Of a stretch of 64,000 nt of DNA, positions 28,038-36,293 are shown piece by piece. The translations under genes and the position numbers were made by a program. The stretch spans positions 6,389,501-6,453,500 of the forward strand of contig NZ_JALJWF010000001.1 in NCBI RefSeq assembly GCF_024168645.1. Direction: 5' to 3'. How positions within the stretch are numbered: the stretch's first letter is position 1; every line of letters begins with the position of its first letter. The notes beneath the pieces are model-generated. The model searched no databases. It saw only the letters and a program-made list of their open reading frames with translations, and was not told the DNA's origin. The stretch is from Pseudomonas sp. GGS8 (GTDB lineage: Bacteria; Pseudomonadota; Gammaproteobacteria; Pseudomonadales; Pseudomonadaceae).

Positions 28038-28688
28038 CTAGGACTTAATTTCGTCCCCACGTTCTGCGCCCCGCAAGAACCGCTTGGCGATTACAGCGAT
28101 CACGACGGGCATGGAATATTCAGTCCCCCCGGGGCCTGTAGAGCAACGGGCAAATTCACGGGTGATATCAGGGAGGCCTTGTCCTTCCATCGGAGCTCCG
28201 ACTTCGGCGCCACGCCGCAGCCCTGCCTGTTGACCACCAATCAGGCACAGATGGGCCACCTGACCAATCACTTCTGCTCCGCCTGGCACATGGACCAAGC
28301 GGCGGCACGTCCGTATCGCGAAGTCCAGTCGCCTTGTGTCGACACGCTGCTGGAACTCGCCTACCAACGGATCGTGCAGCGACCAGGCTCGGATGGAAAC
28401 TTCCCGCCCAGGTTGTTTCTCAGCGGCAATACTCAAGTAGCGTGTCAAGGTTTCGCCCGCGCTACGACCCTGCGTTGCATAGGCGAGCATGCGCTCCGTG
28501 TAGTCTTCTTCCCAAGCGGCCAGCAAGGTGCGGACAAAGTCTTCGCGATTGCGGAAATGGTGATAGAACGATCCGCGGGTCACATTCAATCGGCGCGATA
28601 GACTCTCGGCCGAAACGCCAAGATGCCCTATTTGGTCGAGGGCCTCAAAACCAGCCGCGATCCAATGGTTACGAGTTAGTTTTCTCAC
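28038..28688 (-). CDS. TetR-family transcriptional regulator
   Basis: A 216-residue regulator beginning at a GTG (28688). The N-terminal HTH is clear: ALDQIGHLGVSAESLSRRL, NVTRGSFYHHFRNREDFV. The C-terminal ligand domain is divergent. It is divergently oriented to the PfpI-like gene (start 28803) across 114 bases, so that gene is the likeliest target. The C-terminal end is rich in glycine and may be partly frame-altered compared with relatives, but I cannot prove it. Confidence 0.82.
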   Translation of the reverse strand: MRKLTRNHWIAAGFEALDQIGHLGVSAESLSRRLNVTRGSFYHHFRNREDFVRTLLAAWEEDYTERMLAYATQGRSAGETLTRYLSIAAEKQPGREVSIRAWSLHDPLVGEFQQRVDTRRLDFAIRTCRRLVHVPGGAEVIGQVAHLCLIGGQQAGLRRGAEVGAPMEGQGLPDITREFARCSTGPGGTEYSMPVVIAVIAKRFLRGAERGDEIKS

Positions 28689-28802
28689 CCGTTATTTCGC
28701 TCCATATCTAGCGCCATACAGACTGTGTAGGGTGCGCAACCGATTGATACGCTGCGAACACCAGCAAAGACGGCCGTTGCGTTTTGCACGCCAGCACTTT
28801 TC

Positions 28803-29435
28803 ATGGAGCTCGCCTTGAAGAAAATCGTTCTGGTTGCTTTCGACCAATTCACTGATATCGACCTATTCCTGATGTGGGACATCTTAGGCCGCAACACCGA
28901 GGACTGGCACGTCCGAATATTGGGCTCTAGCTCTATCGTGCGATCGGCGCACGGCCTGCCTGTTTCGGTGCACGGTCCGCTGTCCGAGGCCAATAGTGCC
29001 GACGCGGTATTGTTCGTCAGCGGCAAGGAAGGGATACCCGCTGCACTTGCCGCCCCAGATTTCCTGCCGTCGTTTGAACTTGATTCCAGACGCCAGCGAA
29101 TCGGCTCCATATGCGCCGGAGCTTTCATTCTCGAACGGCTTGGGCTGCTCAGCGGCCAAGCAACTACACACCCGGATGCACGATCAAGCTTGCAAGCTCT
29201 GGGGCTTGAGTCCATGGACCAGCCTCTTGTATGCCAGGGGAACATTGCAACCGCTGGCGGATGTCTTTCGGCGCTCTATCTGGTGGGATGGTTGGTTGAA
29301 TCCTGGTTCGGTGTCGACAAGCGCCGTGCGACGTTGCTCCCTGTTCTGCCAGCTGGGCAGCAAGAGCTCTATGATGCCTTGATCGGGCTCAGTATCCGAC
29401 AAGGTGAAGTTGGCGCCTCAACAACATCCAGTTAA
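28803..29435 (+). CDS. DJ-1/PfpI-family protein
   Basis: A 210-residue class I glutamine-amidotransferase-like protein. The nucleophile elbow GSICAGAFILERLGLL carries the cysteine, and the N terminus VLVAFDQFTDIDLFLMWDIL is that of the isonitrile hydratase/ThiJ group. The motif ATTHPDA follows, as in that group. Possible roles are isonitrile hydration, glyoxal repair or regulation. Divergent from TetR and followed after 184 bases by a DUF2867 gene. A TTG at 28818 is an alternative start. Confidence 0.82.
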   Translation: MELALKKIVLVAFDQFTDIDLFLMWDILGRNTEDWHVRILGSSSIVRSAHGLPVSVHGPLSEANSADAVLFVSGKEGIPAALAAPDFLPSFELDSRRQRIGSICAGAFILERLGLLSGQATTHPDARSSLQALGLESMDQPLVCQGNIATAGGCLSALYLVGWLVESWFGVDKRRATLLPVLPAGQQELYDALIGLSIRQGEVGASTTSS

Positions 29436-29619
29436 TCCATGCTCGCTCAGCGAGGCTCTGGACCTCATCAAGGCGTGGACACTGGTTATCCGGACGGCAT
29501 CGCCACGACCCATGCGAGCTTCGCTGGCGACAAGGAGCGTTGTACGACAAACCATCGCAACAAGAAACGCGACATGGCATGTCGCCTAATTAGTAGTTAG
29601 AACTCAGGAGAGATCCCCG

Positions 29620-30150
29620 ATGCCCCGAGAAGTTGAGCTCATTATGTCCGTGCCAGTCCCCTCGAGGTCCGGCATCACCCACCTTTATAAGCCGATGCAC
29701 CTAGCGGACGCTTTTGCGATCCGGCTCCCTGCGGGCACGTCCAGCAATCCAGCTTTGCTCGCTCGATTCATCCTTTCCCACCAGCCATCCTGGATCGGAT
29801 GGCTCATGAAAGTCCGAGACACTATCGTTGCCTGTTTTGGTCTCAAGACAGCCAGACATTTGGCATCACTTGCTAATCGGATTGGAATCTTCAAGGTCTA
29901 CAGCACGAACCAGACTGAAATCGTGTTGGGAGAGGATGACAAGCACCTCGACTTCCGGATATCGATCCTATGTTCTGGAGAGGCAGAGCCAGAAGGCAGT
30001 CGCCAACTCGTTTTTTCAACCGTGGTCCAGTGCCACAACCGTCTAGGCCGGGCCTACATCTTCGTTATTGCCCCATTTCACCGCTTGGTTGTTAAGGCCA
30101 GCCTCCTCCGTGCAGCGCGCGTCGGTTGGCCTCTGGCTATTTGCCCTTAA
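29620..30150 (+). CDS. DUF2867 family protein
   Basis: A 176-residue protein with CAGGAG nine bases before the start. The pattern HLADAFAIRLP, ARFILSHQPSWIGWLMKVRD, GIFKVYSTNQTEIVLGEDDKHLDFRIS and AYIFVIAPFHRLVVKASL matches DUF2867, a lipid-binding-like fold of unknown function often fused to SDR proteins. It runs on from the PfpI gene on the same strand. Function unknown. Confidence 0.78.
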   Translation: MPREVELIMSVPVPSRSGITHLYKPMHLADAFAIRLPAGTSSNPALLARFILSHQPSWIGWLMKVRDTIVACFGLKTARHLASLANRIGIFKVYSTNQTEIVLGEDDKHLDFRISILCSGEAEPEGSRQLVFSTVVQCHNRLGRAYIFVIAPFHRLVVKASLLRAARVGWPLAICP

Positions 30151-30307
30151 GGCGCTCGATCAGCTCGCTGTCGTGCTTGAAAGCGACGGCGCCACTCACT
30201 GGAGTCAGTGGATGCGCAAAGCGAGAGGACAGCTGAACGAAAAGTTCGATTCACTAAGAGGTGAAACCGCAACGCTCGCCAATGCAATTAAACGTGTTCA
30301 AAACTGA
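30149..30307 (+). pseudogene. Remnant of a small acidic/helical protein gene (DUF6966-like)
   Basis: An open stretch overlapping the DUF2867 stop reads ALDQLAVVLESDGATHWSQW, which resembles the N-terminal part of DUF6966-type proteins, then ends at a stop after 53 residues. It lacks its own start and the rest of the domain. The rest of the gap to 30609 holds a terminator and nothing else I can support. Confidence 0.35.
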
Positions 30308-30371
30308 ATGCAAAAAAGAATTCGTCACCCGCTTCGACTTGGTGCTGCGAGTACATTCCGCGGAATAAATG

Positions 30372-30409
30372 AAAACGGGCGCCTTGCCAGGCGCCCGTTT
30401 TGTTTTTTT
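30372..30409 (+). terminator. Rho-independent terminator
   Basis: Perfect 8-bp stem CGGGCGCC/GGCGCCCG (30376-30383, 30390-30397) with an A-run before and TTTTGTTTTTTT after. Preceded by GCGGAATAAATGAAAACGGG, nearly the same context as the terminator at 25136. It is an orphaned gene end here, behind remnant DNA. Confidence 0.85.
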
Positions 30410-30609
30410 CGAACCTGGCCAACACACAGATGTCGAAACAAGTGATGACATTGCCACTGATCACAGGCCTCTGGCCTGCTTCATTCAAGGGCGAAGCCAG
30501 TAGCTCATATACTTTAGGGTGCGCCGGATAATTTCAGCAGGCTCGGATTCTGCCGAGGGCAGGTGCTGACTGCTGCTCACATCCAATGCTCCCGTATCGG
30601 AGTACTAAC

Positions 30610-31170
30610 ATGACTCAGTCAATGCGGTTCTTCCTATCGATCGTCCTTGCGACAGCCTCACTGGCATCGGCGAGCTTCCTGAACACTGCTGGTGCGGCAA
30701 CCGCCGAGGATCTGAATACCGACTCTCGGCAAGCGTTGCAAACGCTCTACAAGGCCAGGCCAGTTGCCGAAACCATGTCACACAACGCCAAAGCGATTCT
30801 TGTCTTCCCGAAAATCATCAAAGCGGGCCTGGTGTTTGGCGGCAGCTATGGCGAAGGCGAATTGTTGATGGGTAAGAAAGTCGAGGATTATTACAACTCC
30901 GTAACCGGGTCCTGGGGGTTGCAGGCAGGCGCTCAGTCATATGGCTATGCGGTGTTCCTGATGACCGATAAAGCCGTGAACTATTTACGTGAAACCAAGG
31001 GTTGGGAAATTGGCGTAGGCCCCACTGTTGTTGTGGTTGATGAAGGGGTGGCGAAGAATCTGTCCAGCTCGACGCTGAAGGACGATGCTTACGCGTTCAT
31101 TTTCGACCAGCAGGGGTTAATGGCTGGGGTCAGCATCGAAGGAACCAAGATTTCCCGGATCAAGCGCTGA
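30610..31170 (+). CDS. YSC84-related / SYLF lipid-binding domain protein, exported
   Basis: A 186-residue protein from the ATG at 30610 (GGAG at 30599-30602) with a signal peptide ending near NTAGAATA. The mature part is a SYLF domain: AKAILVFPKIIKAGLVFGGSYGEG, SWGLQAGAQSYGYAVFLM, VVDEGVAKNLS. Bacterial relatives are periplasmic or outer-membrane-associated proteins (DUF4422/YSC84 group) of unclear role, sometimes linked to lipid binding. It stands alone and is followed by a borrowed gene end and terminator. Confidence 0.85.
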   Translation: MTQSMRFFLSIVLATASLASASFLNTAGAATAEDLNTDSRQALQTLYKARPVAETMSHNAKAILVFPKIIKAGLVFGGSYGEGELLMGKKVEDYYNSVTGSWGLQAGAQSYGYAVFLMTDKAVNYLRETKGWEIGVGPTVVVVDEGVAKNLSSSTLKDDAYAFIFDQQGLMAGVSIEGTKISRIKR

Positions 31171-31184
31171 AACCGGTCGTTTGG

Positions 31185-31247
31185 CGCTTGCGGGCGCAAG
31201 CGGCGAAGTGAAATGAAAGCGGGCACCCGAGTGGCGCCCGTTTTTTT
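31185..31247 (+). terminator. Gene-end remnant (RLRAQAAK-stop) plus rho-independent terminator
   Basis: The nine codons at 31185-31211 read RLRAQAAK then TGA, matching the last residues of the 24860 gene (RLRAQAAE). Then comes AAATGAAAGCGGGC and a terminator hairpin CGGGC...GCCCG with a run of seven T (31241-31247). It lies 14 bases after the SYLF gene stop and probably ends that transcript. Confidence 0.7.
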
Positions 31248-31266
31248 GTCCGCGATTCGTGATGCA

Positions 31267-32205
31267 TCAGCCACCCTGGAGCGTTACTGCATGCTTTCGA
31301 TCAAGGCTTTCGCCAAAGCCACGGATCAGCTCCAACAACGACTTCACTCGCAGCGGCAGATTCCCGGCCGGGTACACCGCGTGCATCTGCGGGCTCTCAC
31401 CACTGCTGGAGGTAAGCTTGTACTCGGGACAGACCCGGATCAGGCGCCCCGCTTGCACTTCGGGCTCCGCCAGCCAGTCCGCCAGGCGGGCGATGCCAAG
31501 GCCCGCCAGGGCCGCCTGGAACACCGCCGAACCAGAGTTGAAGCGAAACTTGGGATCAGCCCGAAAGCTGATGGCCTGCACCTCACTGCGAAAATTCCAT
31601 TCCTTGAGAATCCGCGGCGCCGTGTGCAGGATCAGCGAGTGCGACTCCAGCGCCTCGATGGAGTCGGGCATTCCGCACCGCTCCAGGTATCCGGGGCTGG
31701 CATACAGGTAACGTGAATAACTCCAGAGCGCAAAGCCGATAAGGTCACTGGATTGCGGATACCCGCCGCGAATCGAGAAGTCCAGCTTGCTCTTGGCCGG
31801 GTCGATGGTCTCATCGGTGAAAATCCCATCGACGTTCACGTCTGGATAACGCTCGGCGTACTGCGCGATCAGCCGGGGCAATACCCCGTGGCCGAGAAAC
31901 TCGGGGGCGGAAAAGCGCACCCAGCCGTAAGCCTGGCCACTGATGCCGGCCAGGTCTTCATCCGCCTCACGTTGCAGATCCAGCATTTTGTAAGCGTGGG
32001 GCAACAAGCGCTCACCCGCCTCGGTCAAGCTCACGGCATTGGAGGAGCGATTGAACAACTTGACCCCGACACTTTCCTCCAGAGCCTGAACGGCGCGGGT
32101 CAGCGAACTGGGAGAGCGCCCCAGCGTACGTGCCGCCGCGACGAAGCTGCGCTTGCGAGCCACCGTCGCGAAGGCTTCAAGTTCCCCCAACATATCCAAT
32201 GCCAT
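31267..32205 (-). CDS. LysR-family transcriptional regulator
   Basis: A 312-residue regulator from the ATG at 32205 (GAGGTG upstream). Its winged helix reads LGELEAFATVARKRSFVAAA, then LGRSPSSLTRAVQALEE, and the effector domain follows from about residue 90 (GWVRFSAPEFLGHGVLPRL). This is the CrgA/DhcR-like group. It is divergent from the TSUP permease gene across 155 bases that hold an inverted repeat GTTGCA...TGCAAC, and probably controls it. Confidence 0.92.
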   Translation of the reverse strand: MALDMLGELEAFATVARKRSFVAAARTLGRSPSSLTRAVQALEESVGVKLFNRSSNAVSLTEAGERLLPHAYKMLDLQREADEDLAGISGQAYGWVRFSAPEFLGHGVLPRLIAQYAERYPDVNVDGIFTDETIDPAKSKLDFSIRGGYPQSSDLIGFALWSYSRYLYASPGYLERCGMPDSIEALESHSLILHTAPRILKEWNFRSEVQAISFRADPKFRFNSGSAVFQAALAGLGIARLADWLAEPEVQAGRLIRVCPEYKLTSSSGESPQMHAVYPAGNLPLRVKSLLELIRGFGESLDRKHAVTLQGG

Positions 32206-32215
32206 GCGCCACCTC

Positions 32216-32245
32216 GTTGCACTTTTCACAACGTGGTATTGCAAC
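32216..32245. promoter_or_regulatory. Inverted repeat GTTGCA-N18-TGCAAC, possible LysR operator
   Basis: Arms at 32216-32221 and 32240-32245 lie just upstream of the LysR start, in the divergent region shared with the permease gene. This placement suits autoregulation and activation by a LysR protein. The spacing is wider than a classical T-N11-A box. Confidence 0.4.
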
Positions 32246-32360
32246 ACATTAAAAGCCCTTCCGTTAACCTTCCTGCTCAAGGACGCAGGCAAGCCGATGC
32301 GATGAAACACGTAGAAGCCGCCGGACGCTCACCCACCCTTCAACGTCAGAGCCTGATTTC

Positions 32361-33119
32361 ATGGTCGATATTGTCATCCTTTGTGTGTTCGCCTTCTCCG
32401 CCGGCCTGATCGATGCGGCGGTCGGCGGCGGTGGACTGATCCAGATTCCCGCGCTGTTCAATGTGCTACCCACGGCACAACCGGCGGCGCTGCTGGGGAC
32501 CAACAAGGTTGCGGCAGCCTGCGGCACCGCGTTCGCGGCCCGGTCCTTCGTGCGCAAGGTGGTGATCAACTGGAGTCTGGTGATCCCCGCCGCCTGTGCG
32601 GCGTTTGTCATGTCCTTCTTTGGAGCGGCCACGGTGTCGTCCGTCCCCCAGTCGGTGATCCGGCCGGCGGTGCTGGTGTTGATCGTGCTGATGGCGATCT
32701 ATACCTTCTGGAAAAAGGACTTCGGCGCCCTGCACAAACCCATGCACATTGGTACCAGGGAGAAACTGCTGGCGATCGTCATTGGCGGTGCCATCGGCTT
32801 CTACGACGGACTGTTCGGCCCCGGCACTGGCAGCTTCCTGATCTTCCTGTTCATCCGCTGCTTCGCCTTCGACTTCCTGCATGCCTCGGCGTCGGCCAAG
32901 CTGGTGAACATCGCGACCAACGTAGCGGCGCTGATGTTCTTCATTCCAACGGGTAACGTGCTCTACCTGATCGCCATCCCCATGGCGGCCTTCAACATCC
33001 TCGGCGCGCTGACCGGCACCTGGCTGGCGGTTCATAAAGGCGTGCCCTTTGTCCGGGCGCTGTTCCTGGTGTTGCTGGTGATCCTGATCGGCAAACTGTC
33101 CTACGACCTGTTCGTGTAA
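32361..33119 (+). CDS. TSUP-family (TauE/SafE) permease
   Basis: A 252-residue membrane protein with about eight hydrophobic helices, of the TauE/SafE family that exports or imports sulfite, sulfonates or related organic anions. Family marks are AGLIDAAVGGGGLIQIPAL, LLGTNKVAAACGTAFAA and GFYDGLFGPGTGSFLIF. The divergent LysR gene is the likely regulator. The transported compound cannot be read from the sequence. Confidence 0.9.
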   Translation: MVDIVILCVFAFSAGLIDAAVGGGGLIQIPALFNVLPTAQPAALLGTNKVAAACGTAFAARSFVRKVVINWSLVIPAACAAFVMSFFGAATVSSVPQSVIRPAVLVLIVLMAIYTFWKKDFGALHKPMHIGTREKLLAIVIGGAIGFYDGLFGPGTGSFLIFLFIRCFAFDFLHASASAKLVNIATNVAALMFFIPTGNVLYLIAIPMAAFNILGALTGTWLAVHKGVPFVRALFLVLLVILIGKLSYDLFV

Positions 33120-33311
33120 ACCTGAGGAAAACAGCCCGCATCCAATGTTCGATAGGTGTGGGCTCATGACGCGTGGACACGGCATTTGCCCACCACGCTT
33201 CAACCATTGCTGGCGTCGATAGTCACCATCATGTCAATGAAGTTCTCATAAAAATTCCTCGGCGTAACATCCGCTCCATACCCAACCAATAACACCCCGG
33301 AGCACACCATC

Positions 33312-33635
33312 ATGAAACGCCAAACCCTTCTCAGCATCGCTTTCTCGGTTTTTGCAGTTAACGCTTTTGCCGCTTCTTCTACTCACCCGGTCGTCGCTGA
33401 AGGCGGCTCGGATCGCCTGATTGAAAGCCGTGTGGCTGAAGGTGGCTCGGATCGTCTGATCGAAAACCGCGTCGCTGAAGGTGGTTCGGATCGTCTGATC
33501 GAAAACCGCGTCGCTGAAGGTGGTTCGGATCGTCTGATCGAAAACCGCGTCGCTGAAGGTGGTTCGGATCGTCTGATCGAGAATCGCGTCGCTGAAGGGG
33601 GTTCGGATCGTCTGATCGAAAACCGCGCCGCATGA
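33312..33635 (+). CDS. Secreted protein of six 13-residue repeats
   Basis: A 107-residue protein with a signal peptide (about 1-20, cleaved near NAFA-AS) followed by six tandem copies of VAEGGSDRLIENR (the first ends ESR) and a final AA. Nothing else is in the mature chain. CGGAG lies nine bases upstream of the start and a terminator follows. Short Pseudomonas proteins with this repeat are annotated only as hypothetical, sometimes as 'phage infection protein'; the role is unknown. Each unit has E, D, R and N, so a repeated metal- or ligand-binding turn is possible. Confidence 0.8.
   Translation: MKRQTLLSIAFSVFAVNAFAASSTHPVVAEGGSDRLIESRVAEGGSDRLIENRVAEGGSDRLIENRVAEGGSDRLIENRVAEGGSDRLIENRVAEGGSDRLIENRAA
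33393..33626 (+). repeat. Six tandem 39-bp repeats in coding sequence
   Basis: Six in-frame 39-base units. Units 3 to 5 are identical or nearly so at the DNA level, while units 1 and 2 carry synonymous changes, pointing to recent expansion from the middle. Copy number is likely to vary between strains. Confidence 0.9.
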
Positions 33636-33667
33636 ATGAGTGGCTTTACCGCAAGACTCGACCAAAG

Positions 33668-33694
33668 AACCCGGCCTCATCAGCCGGGTTTTTT
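33668..33694 (+). terminator. Rho-independent terminator
   Basis: Stem AACCCGGC (33668-33675) with GCCGGGTT (33683-33690), seven-base loop, then TTTT. It ends the repeat-protein transcript. Confidence 0.85.
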
Positions 33695-33952
33695 CATGCT
33701 TTTTTTCTGCCTGACTGGATCTTCAAAGGGGTTATTGTCGAGAATGCAGGCTTGGAGTCTCCATTCTTATGTTCCTGAGCCCGCTTGCTACGATCAATCA
33801 GGTCATTGATAGTTTGCGCAGGACTTTCGAACAGGACGGCAGGTCTGCCCTCCCTGAATCGAAAAACAGACATCCGAGCAAACAACAACCCAATAAAACA
33901 CCCTTATCCATCCAGATTCGCCACCCAAGTGACACGACAAGGAATGCCGCTC

Positions 33953-34345
33953 ATGAAATTTGGCTACATGATCATTTACGTCCCGGACGTTGCTGCCTCG
34001 CTCCAGTTCTTTTCGTCAGCCTTCGGGCTTGGCGTTCGCTTCCTCCATGAATCCAAGACCTATGGCGAACTCGAAACAGGAGAAACCGCGCTGGCATTCG
34101 CCGCCGATGAATTGGCTGCGATGAACTTCAGCACGGGCCATGTCTCGGCGCACTCTTCCGCCAAACCTCTCGGAATCGAAGTCGGCCTGGTGACCGAGGA
34201 CGTTCCGGCGGCGCATGCCAGAGCGTTGAAGGCGGGTGCCACCGAAATTTCCGCGCCAGGCACCAAGCCCTGGGGGCAAACCGTCTCCTACGTTCGATGC
34301 CCTGACGGAACGCTGGTAGAACTCTGCACACCCGTACAGCAGTGA
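33953..34345 (+). CDS. VOC-family (glyoxalase/bleomycin-resistance-like) protein
   Basis: A 130-residue protein from the ATG at 33953 (AAGGA at 33939-33943). It has the two beta-alpha-beta-beta-beta units of the VOC fold: YMIIYVPDVAASLQFFSSAFG and GLVTEDVPAAHARALKAGATE, ending YVRCPDGTLVELCTP. Such proteins are metal-dependent lyases, isomerases or dioxygenases, or resistance proteins. The reaction is unknown. The gap 33695-33952 shows no supported gene. Confidence 0.85.
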   Translation: MKFGYMIIYVPDVAASLQFFSSAFGLGVRFLHESKTYGELETGETALAFAADELAAMNFSTGHVSAHSSAKPLGIEVGLVTEDVPAAHARALKAGATEISAPGTKPWGQTVSYVRCPDGTLVELCTPVQQ

Positions 34346-34522
34346 CTGGAGGATCGGTGAGTCGGCATCGTCTCTGCAGGAGCGACCGTCCGTAACCCCG
34401 CCCCGACGGCCTCTCACCCTTCGCTATTCTTAACCACACACGCCGCGGGCACGGCTTGCGGCATCAAAACCAGGAGTAAGGATCCGGGTAAGGAGTACGC
34501 CACTTCAACAGAGTATCGAATA

Positions 34523-34828
34523 ATGAAAATGCTACTGATGGTCGAGTTTCCCCATGAACCTTTCAACGCGTTTGTCCGGTCCGGGAAGGTCGGCGAAATC
34601 ATGAACCGTATCCTGGACACCATTAAGCCCGAGGCGACTTATTTCACTGAGCAAGATGGCATGCGAAATGGGATTTTTCTGATCGATATCGTGGATCCCT
34701 CCGAGATACCCGGATATGCGGAACCCTTCTTCCTCAACTTCCAGGCCAACTGCAAATTCCGTGTGGTCATGAACCCGCAGGACCTGCAAAACGCCGGTCT
34801 GGAGGAGCTCGGAAAAGCGTGGGCGTGA
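34523..34828 (+). CDS. Conserved hypothetical protein, ferredoxin-like fold likely
   Basis: A 101-residue protein starting MKMLLMVEFPHEPFNAFVR and containing ILDTIKPEATYFTE, FLIDIVDPSEIPGYAEPF and CKFRVVMNPQDL. The pattern (short beta, helix, beta, then beta-helix) suggests an alpha/beta dimer of the type seen in DUF3303-like proteins. Function is not known. It is a single gene between the VOC gene and a REP element. Confidence 0.6.
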   Translation: MKMLLMVEFPHEPFNAFVRSGKVGEIMNRILDTIKPEATYFTEQDGMRNGIFLIDIVDPSEIPGYAEPFFLNFQANCKFRVVMNPQDLQNAGLEELGKAWA

Positions 34829-34904
34829 GGCTAGATCAATGAGCCGGGTGATGGCATCTGGATTTGCCTCACCCTCGGTCGATGTGCTAAGCCGTAATGC
34901 GATC

Positions 34905-34940
34905 TGTAGCAGCTGCCGAGCTCGCGAGGCAGCGGCTACA
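34905..34940. repeat. Single REP palindrome (TGTAGCAGCTGCC type)
   Basis: Inverted arms TGTAGCAGCTGCC (34905-34917) and GGCAGCGGCTACA (34928-34940) around GAGCTCGCGA, one mismatch. A single REP, not a doublet, and on the 3' side of the preceding gene. Confidence 0.8.
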
Positions 34941-34984
34941 AGGAGTGCGCCGCAGCTGAAATGGCTTAAGGCGGCGCACTGCGC

Positions 34985-35206
34985 TTACTGAACGGTTTTC
35001 AGCTTGACCACATCACCGGAGATTTTGGTGGTGTAACCGGTCAGGACCCAGGCCCAGAACCAGTTTTCCTGCACTTGGGTGTTGATCATGGCGTCGCCGC
35101 CCTTGGCTTTGATCGCCGCGTCCTGAGCGCGAATGAAGCGGTTGTTCTGCTGGATCGGGATGACGCCATCACTCAACACTGAAAAAACGGATCGATAAGA
35201 GACCAA
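34985..35206 (-). pseudogene. Probable truncated gene fragment (C-terminal end of an unknown envelope protein)
   Basis: A 73-codon reading frame with no good start: only a TTG (35206), directly behind the cytochrome stop. It reads PIQQNNRFIRAQDAAIKAKG, then GDAMINTQVQENWFWAWVLTG and ends in KLKTVQ. The content looks like the tail of a small lipoprotein-type protein whose first part was lost. Could also be a translationally coupled short gene. Confidence 0.4.
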
Positions 35207-35596
35207 TCATTGCGGCTGAAACGTCTGCAGATAGGCCAACAGGTTTTCGATCTTTTCCGGATCGCTGAGTCCCCAGAAAATCATGCGGGTGCCGGGGACC
35301 ACTTCCTTCGGCGCCTGGATGTAGGCGGTGAGGGTTTCGCGGGTCCAGACGACGCCTGATGATTTCATGGCGGACGAGTACTGGTAGTCCGTCGTGCTGC
35401 CCGCCGGGCGCCCGAAAATCGCATTGAGCTGCGGGCCGAAAGAACCCCGCGCCGAACTCCCCACTTGATGGCAGCCGCCGCAGATTCGCGTGAACAGTTT
35501 CTCACCTGCCTCAGCATCGCCGGCCGCGGCTGCTTGCGTGCTGAATAACCCGGTATTGAGCATCAAGGCGAAGGTGAGTACGGCGGCGTTTTTCAT
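35207..35596 (-). CDS. Periplasmic class I c-type cytochrome
   Basis: A 129-residue protein with a signal peptide (MKNAAVLTFALMLNTGLFSTQAAA cleavage region) and one haem site CGGCH. The axial methionine is in PGTRMIFWG, and the pattern is GDAEAGEKLF at the start and LLAYLQTF at the end. This is a cytochrome c550/c2-like electron carrier. The start at 35596 gives a standard leader; a start at 35626 adds ten residues. Its redox partner is not nearby. Confidence 0.9.
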   Translation of the reverse strand: MKNAAVLTFALMLNTGLFSTQAAAAGDAEAGEKLFTRICGGCHQVGSSARGSFGPQLNAIFGRPAGSTTDYQYSSAMKSSGVVWTRETLTAYIQAPKEVVPGTRMIFWGLSDPEKIENLLAYLQTFQPQ

Positions 35597-35784
35597 GTTC
35601 GGCTCCAAATCAGGTGTTGCGGACAACCAAAGCGGGCGGCTATTTCATCACGACTGGCTGCTACACCGAAGCCTTGAAGCTAATCTATAACTCTCTTTGC
35701 TCCTTTAACGCCGCTGCAGGAGGGCCAGAATGAAACCCATCGAACTGGCGCTGGCTCCCCATGATGATAATTAGAGTGCAAACG

Positions 35785-36252
35785 ATGTCCGTCATACCTG
35801 TTCAAAATCTTCCAGTCATTTTGGTCGCGGCTCAACCCGCCGACCTGGACAATCTTGTGGCCATTCGAATTGAGGCCATGCGCGAAAGTCTTGAACGGAT
35901 TGGGCGATTTGATCCGGTACGTGCACGTGAGCGTTTTCTCAACGGTTTTGATTGCCGCAACACGCATCACATTGAACTGGCCGGTGAGCGAGTCGGTTTT
36001 ATTGTGGTCAAGCCTCACCTGAATGAATTGCTGCTTGACCACTTGTATGTGCGATCGAATGCTCAGGGAACAGGTATAGGCTCTGCTGTCCTCAAACAGA
36101 TTTTCAAAGAAGCGGATGCCGCCGCGCTCCCTCTCAGGGTGGGCGCGCTCAAAGAGAGCGCTTCGAATCGGTTTTACATCCGTCATGGCTTCCAATTCGT
36201 CGAAAGCGGCGAGTTCGACCATTACTATGTTCGTCCGAGCGCTGCGCCTTGA
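35785..36252 (+). CDS. GNAT-family N-acetyltransferase
   Basis: A 155-residue protein from the ATG at 35785; an upstream ATG at 35761 is possible. The acetyl-CoA site shows LLLDHLYVRSNAQGTGIGSAVLKQIF (the R/Q-x-x-G-x-G/A loop), followed by RVGALKESASNRFYIRHGF, the usual end of the GNAT fold. The acceptor is unknown. Antisense frames across it are noise. It faces the GlxA-like gene convergently. Confidence 0.85.
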   Translation: MSVIPVQNLPVILVAAQPADLDNLVAIRIEAMRESLERIGRFDPVRARERFLNGFDCRNTHHIELAGERVGFIVVKPHLNELLLDHLYVRSNAQGTGIGSAVLKQIFKEADAAALPLRVGALKESASNRFYIRHGFQFVESGEFDHYYVRPSAAP

Positions 36253-36293
36253 CCCAGTTTTTTTACACCGCCTCGATCAGGAGCGGATGTCAC

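Noticed and set aside
33393..33626. Tandem repeats considered as a CRISPR array
   Set aside because: The units are directly joined without spacers and are in-frame coding repeats.
33246..33680. Antisense repeat-containing open frame (FDQTIRTTFSDA units)
   Set aside because: A product of the 39-base tandem repeat being free of stops in several frames; no ribosome site or signal peptide.
33694..33888. 64-codon open frame on the minus strand
   Set aside because: No ribosome site or family match, and its end runs into the terminator of the repeat-protein gene.
35680..36222. 180-codon minus-strand frame over the GNAT gene
   Set aside because: The plus-strand frame has clear GNAT motifs and the minus frame none.
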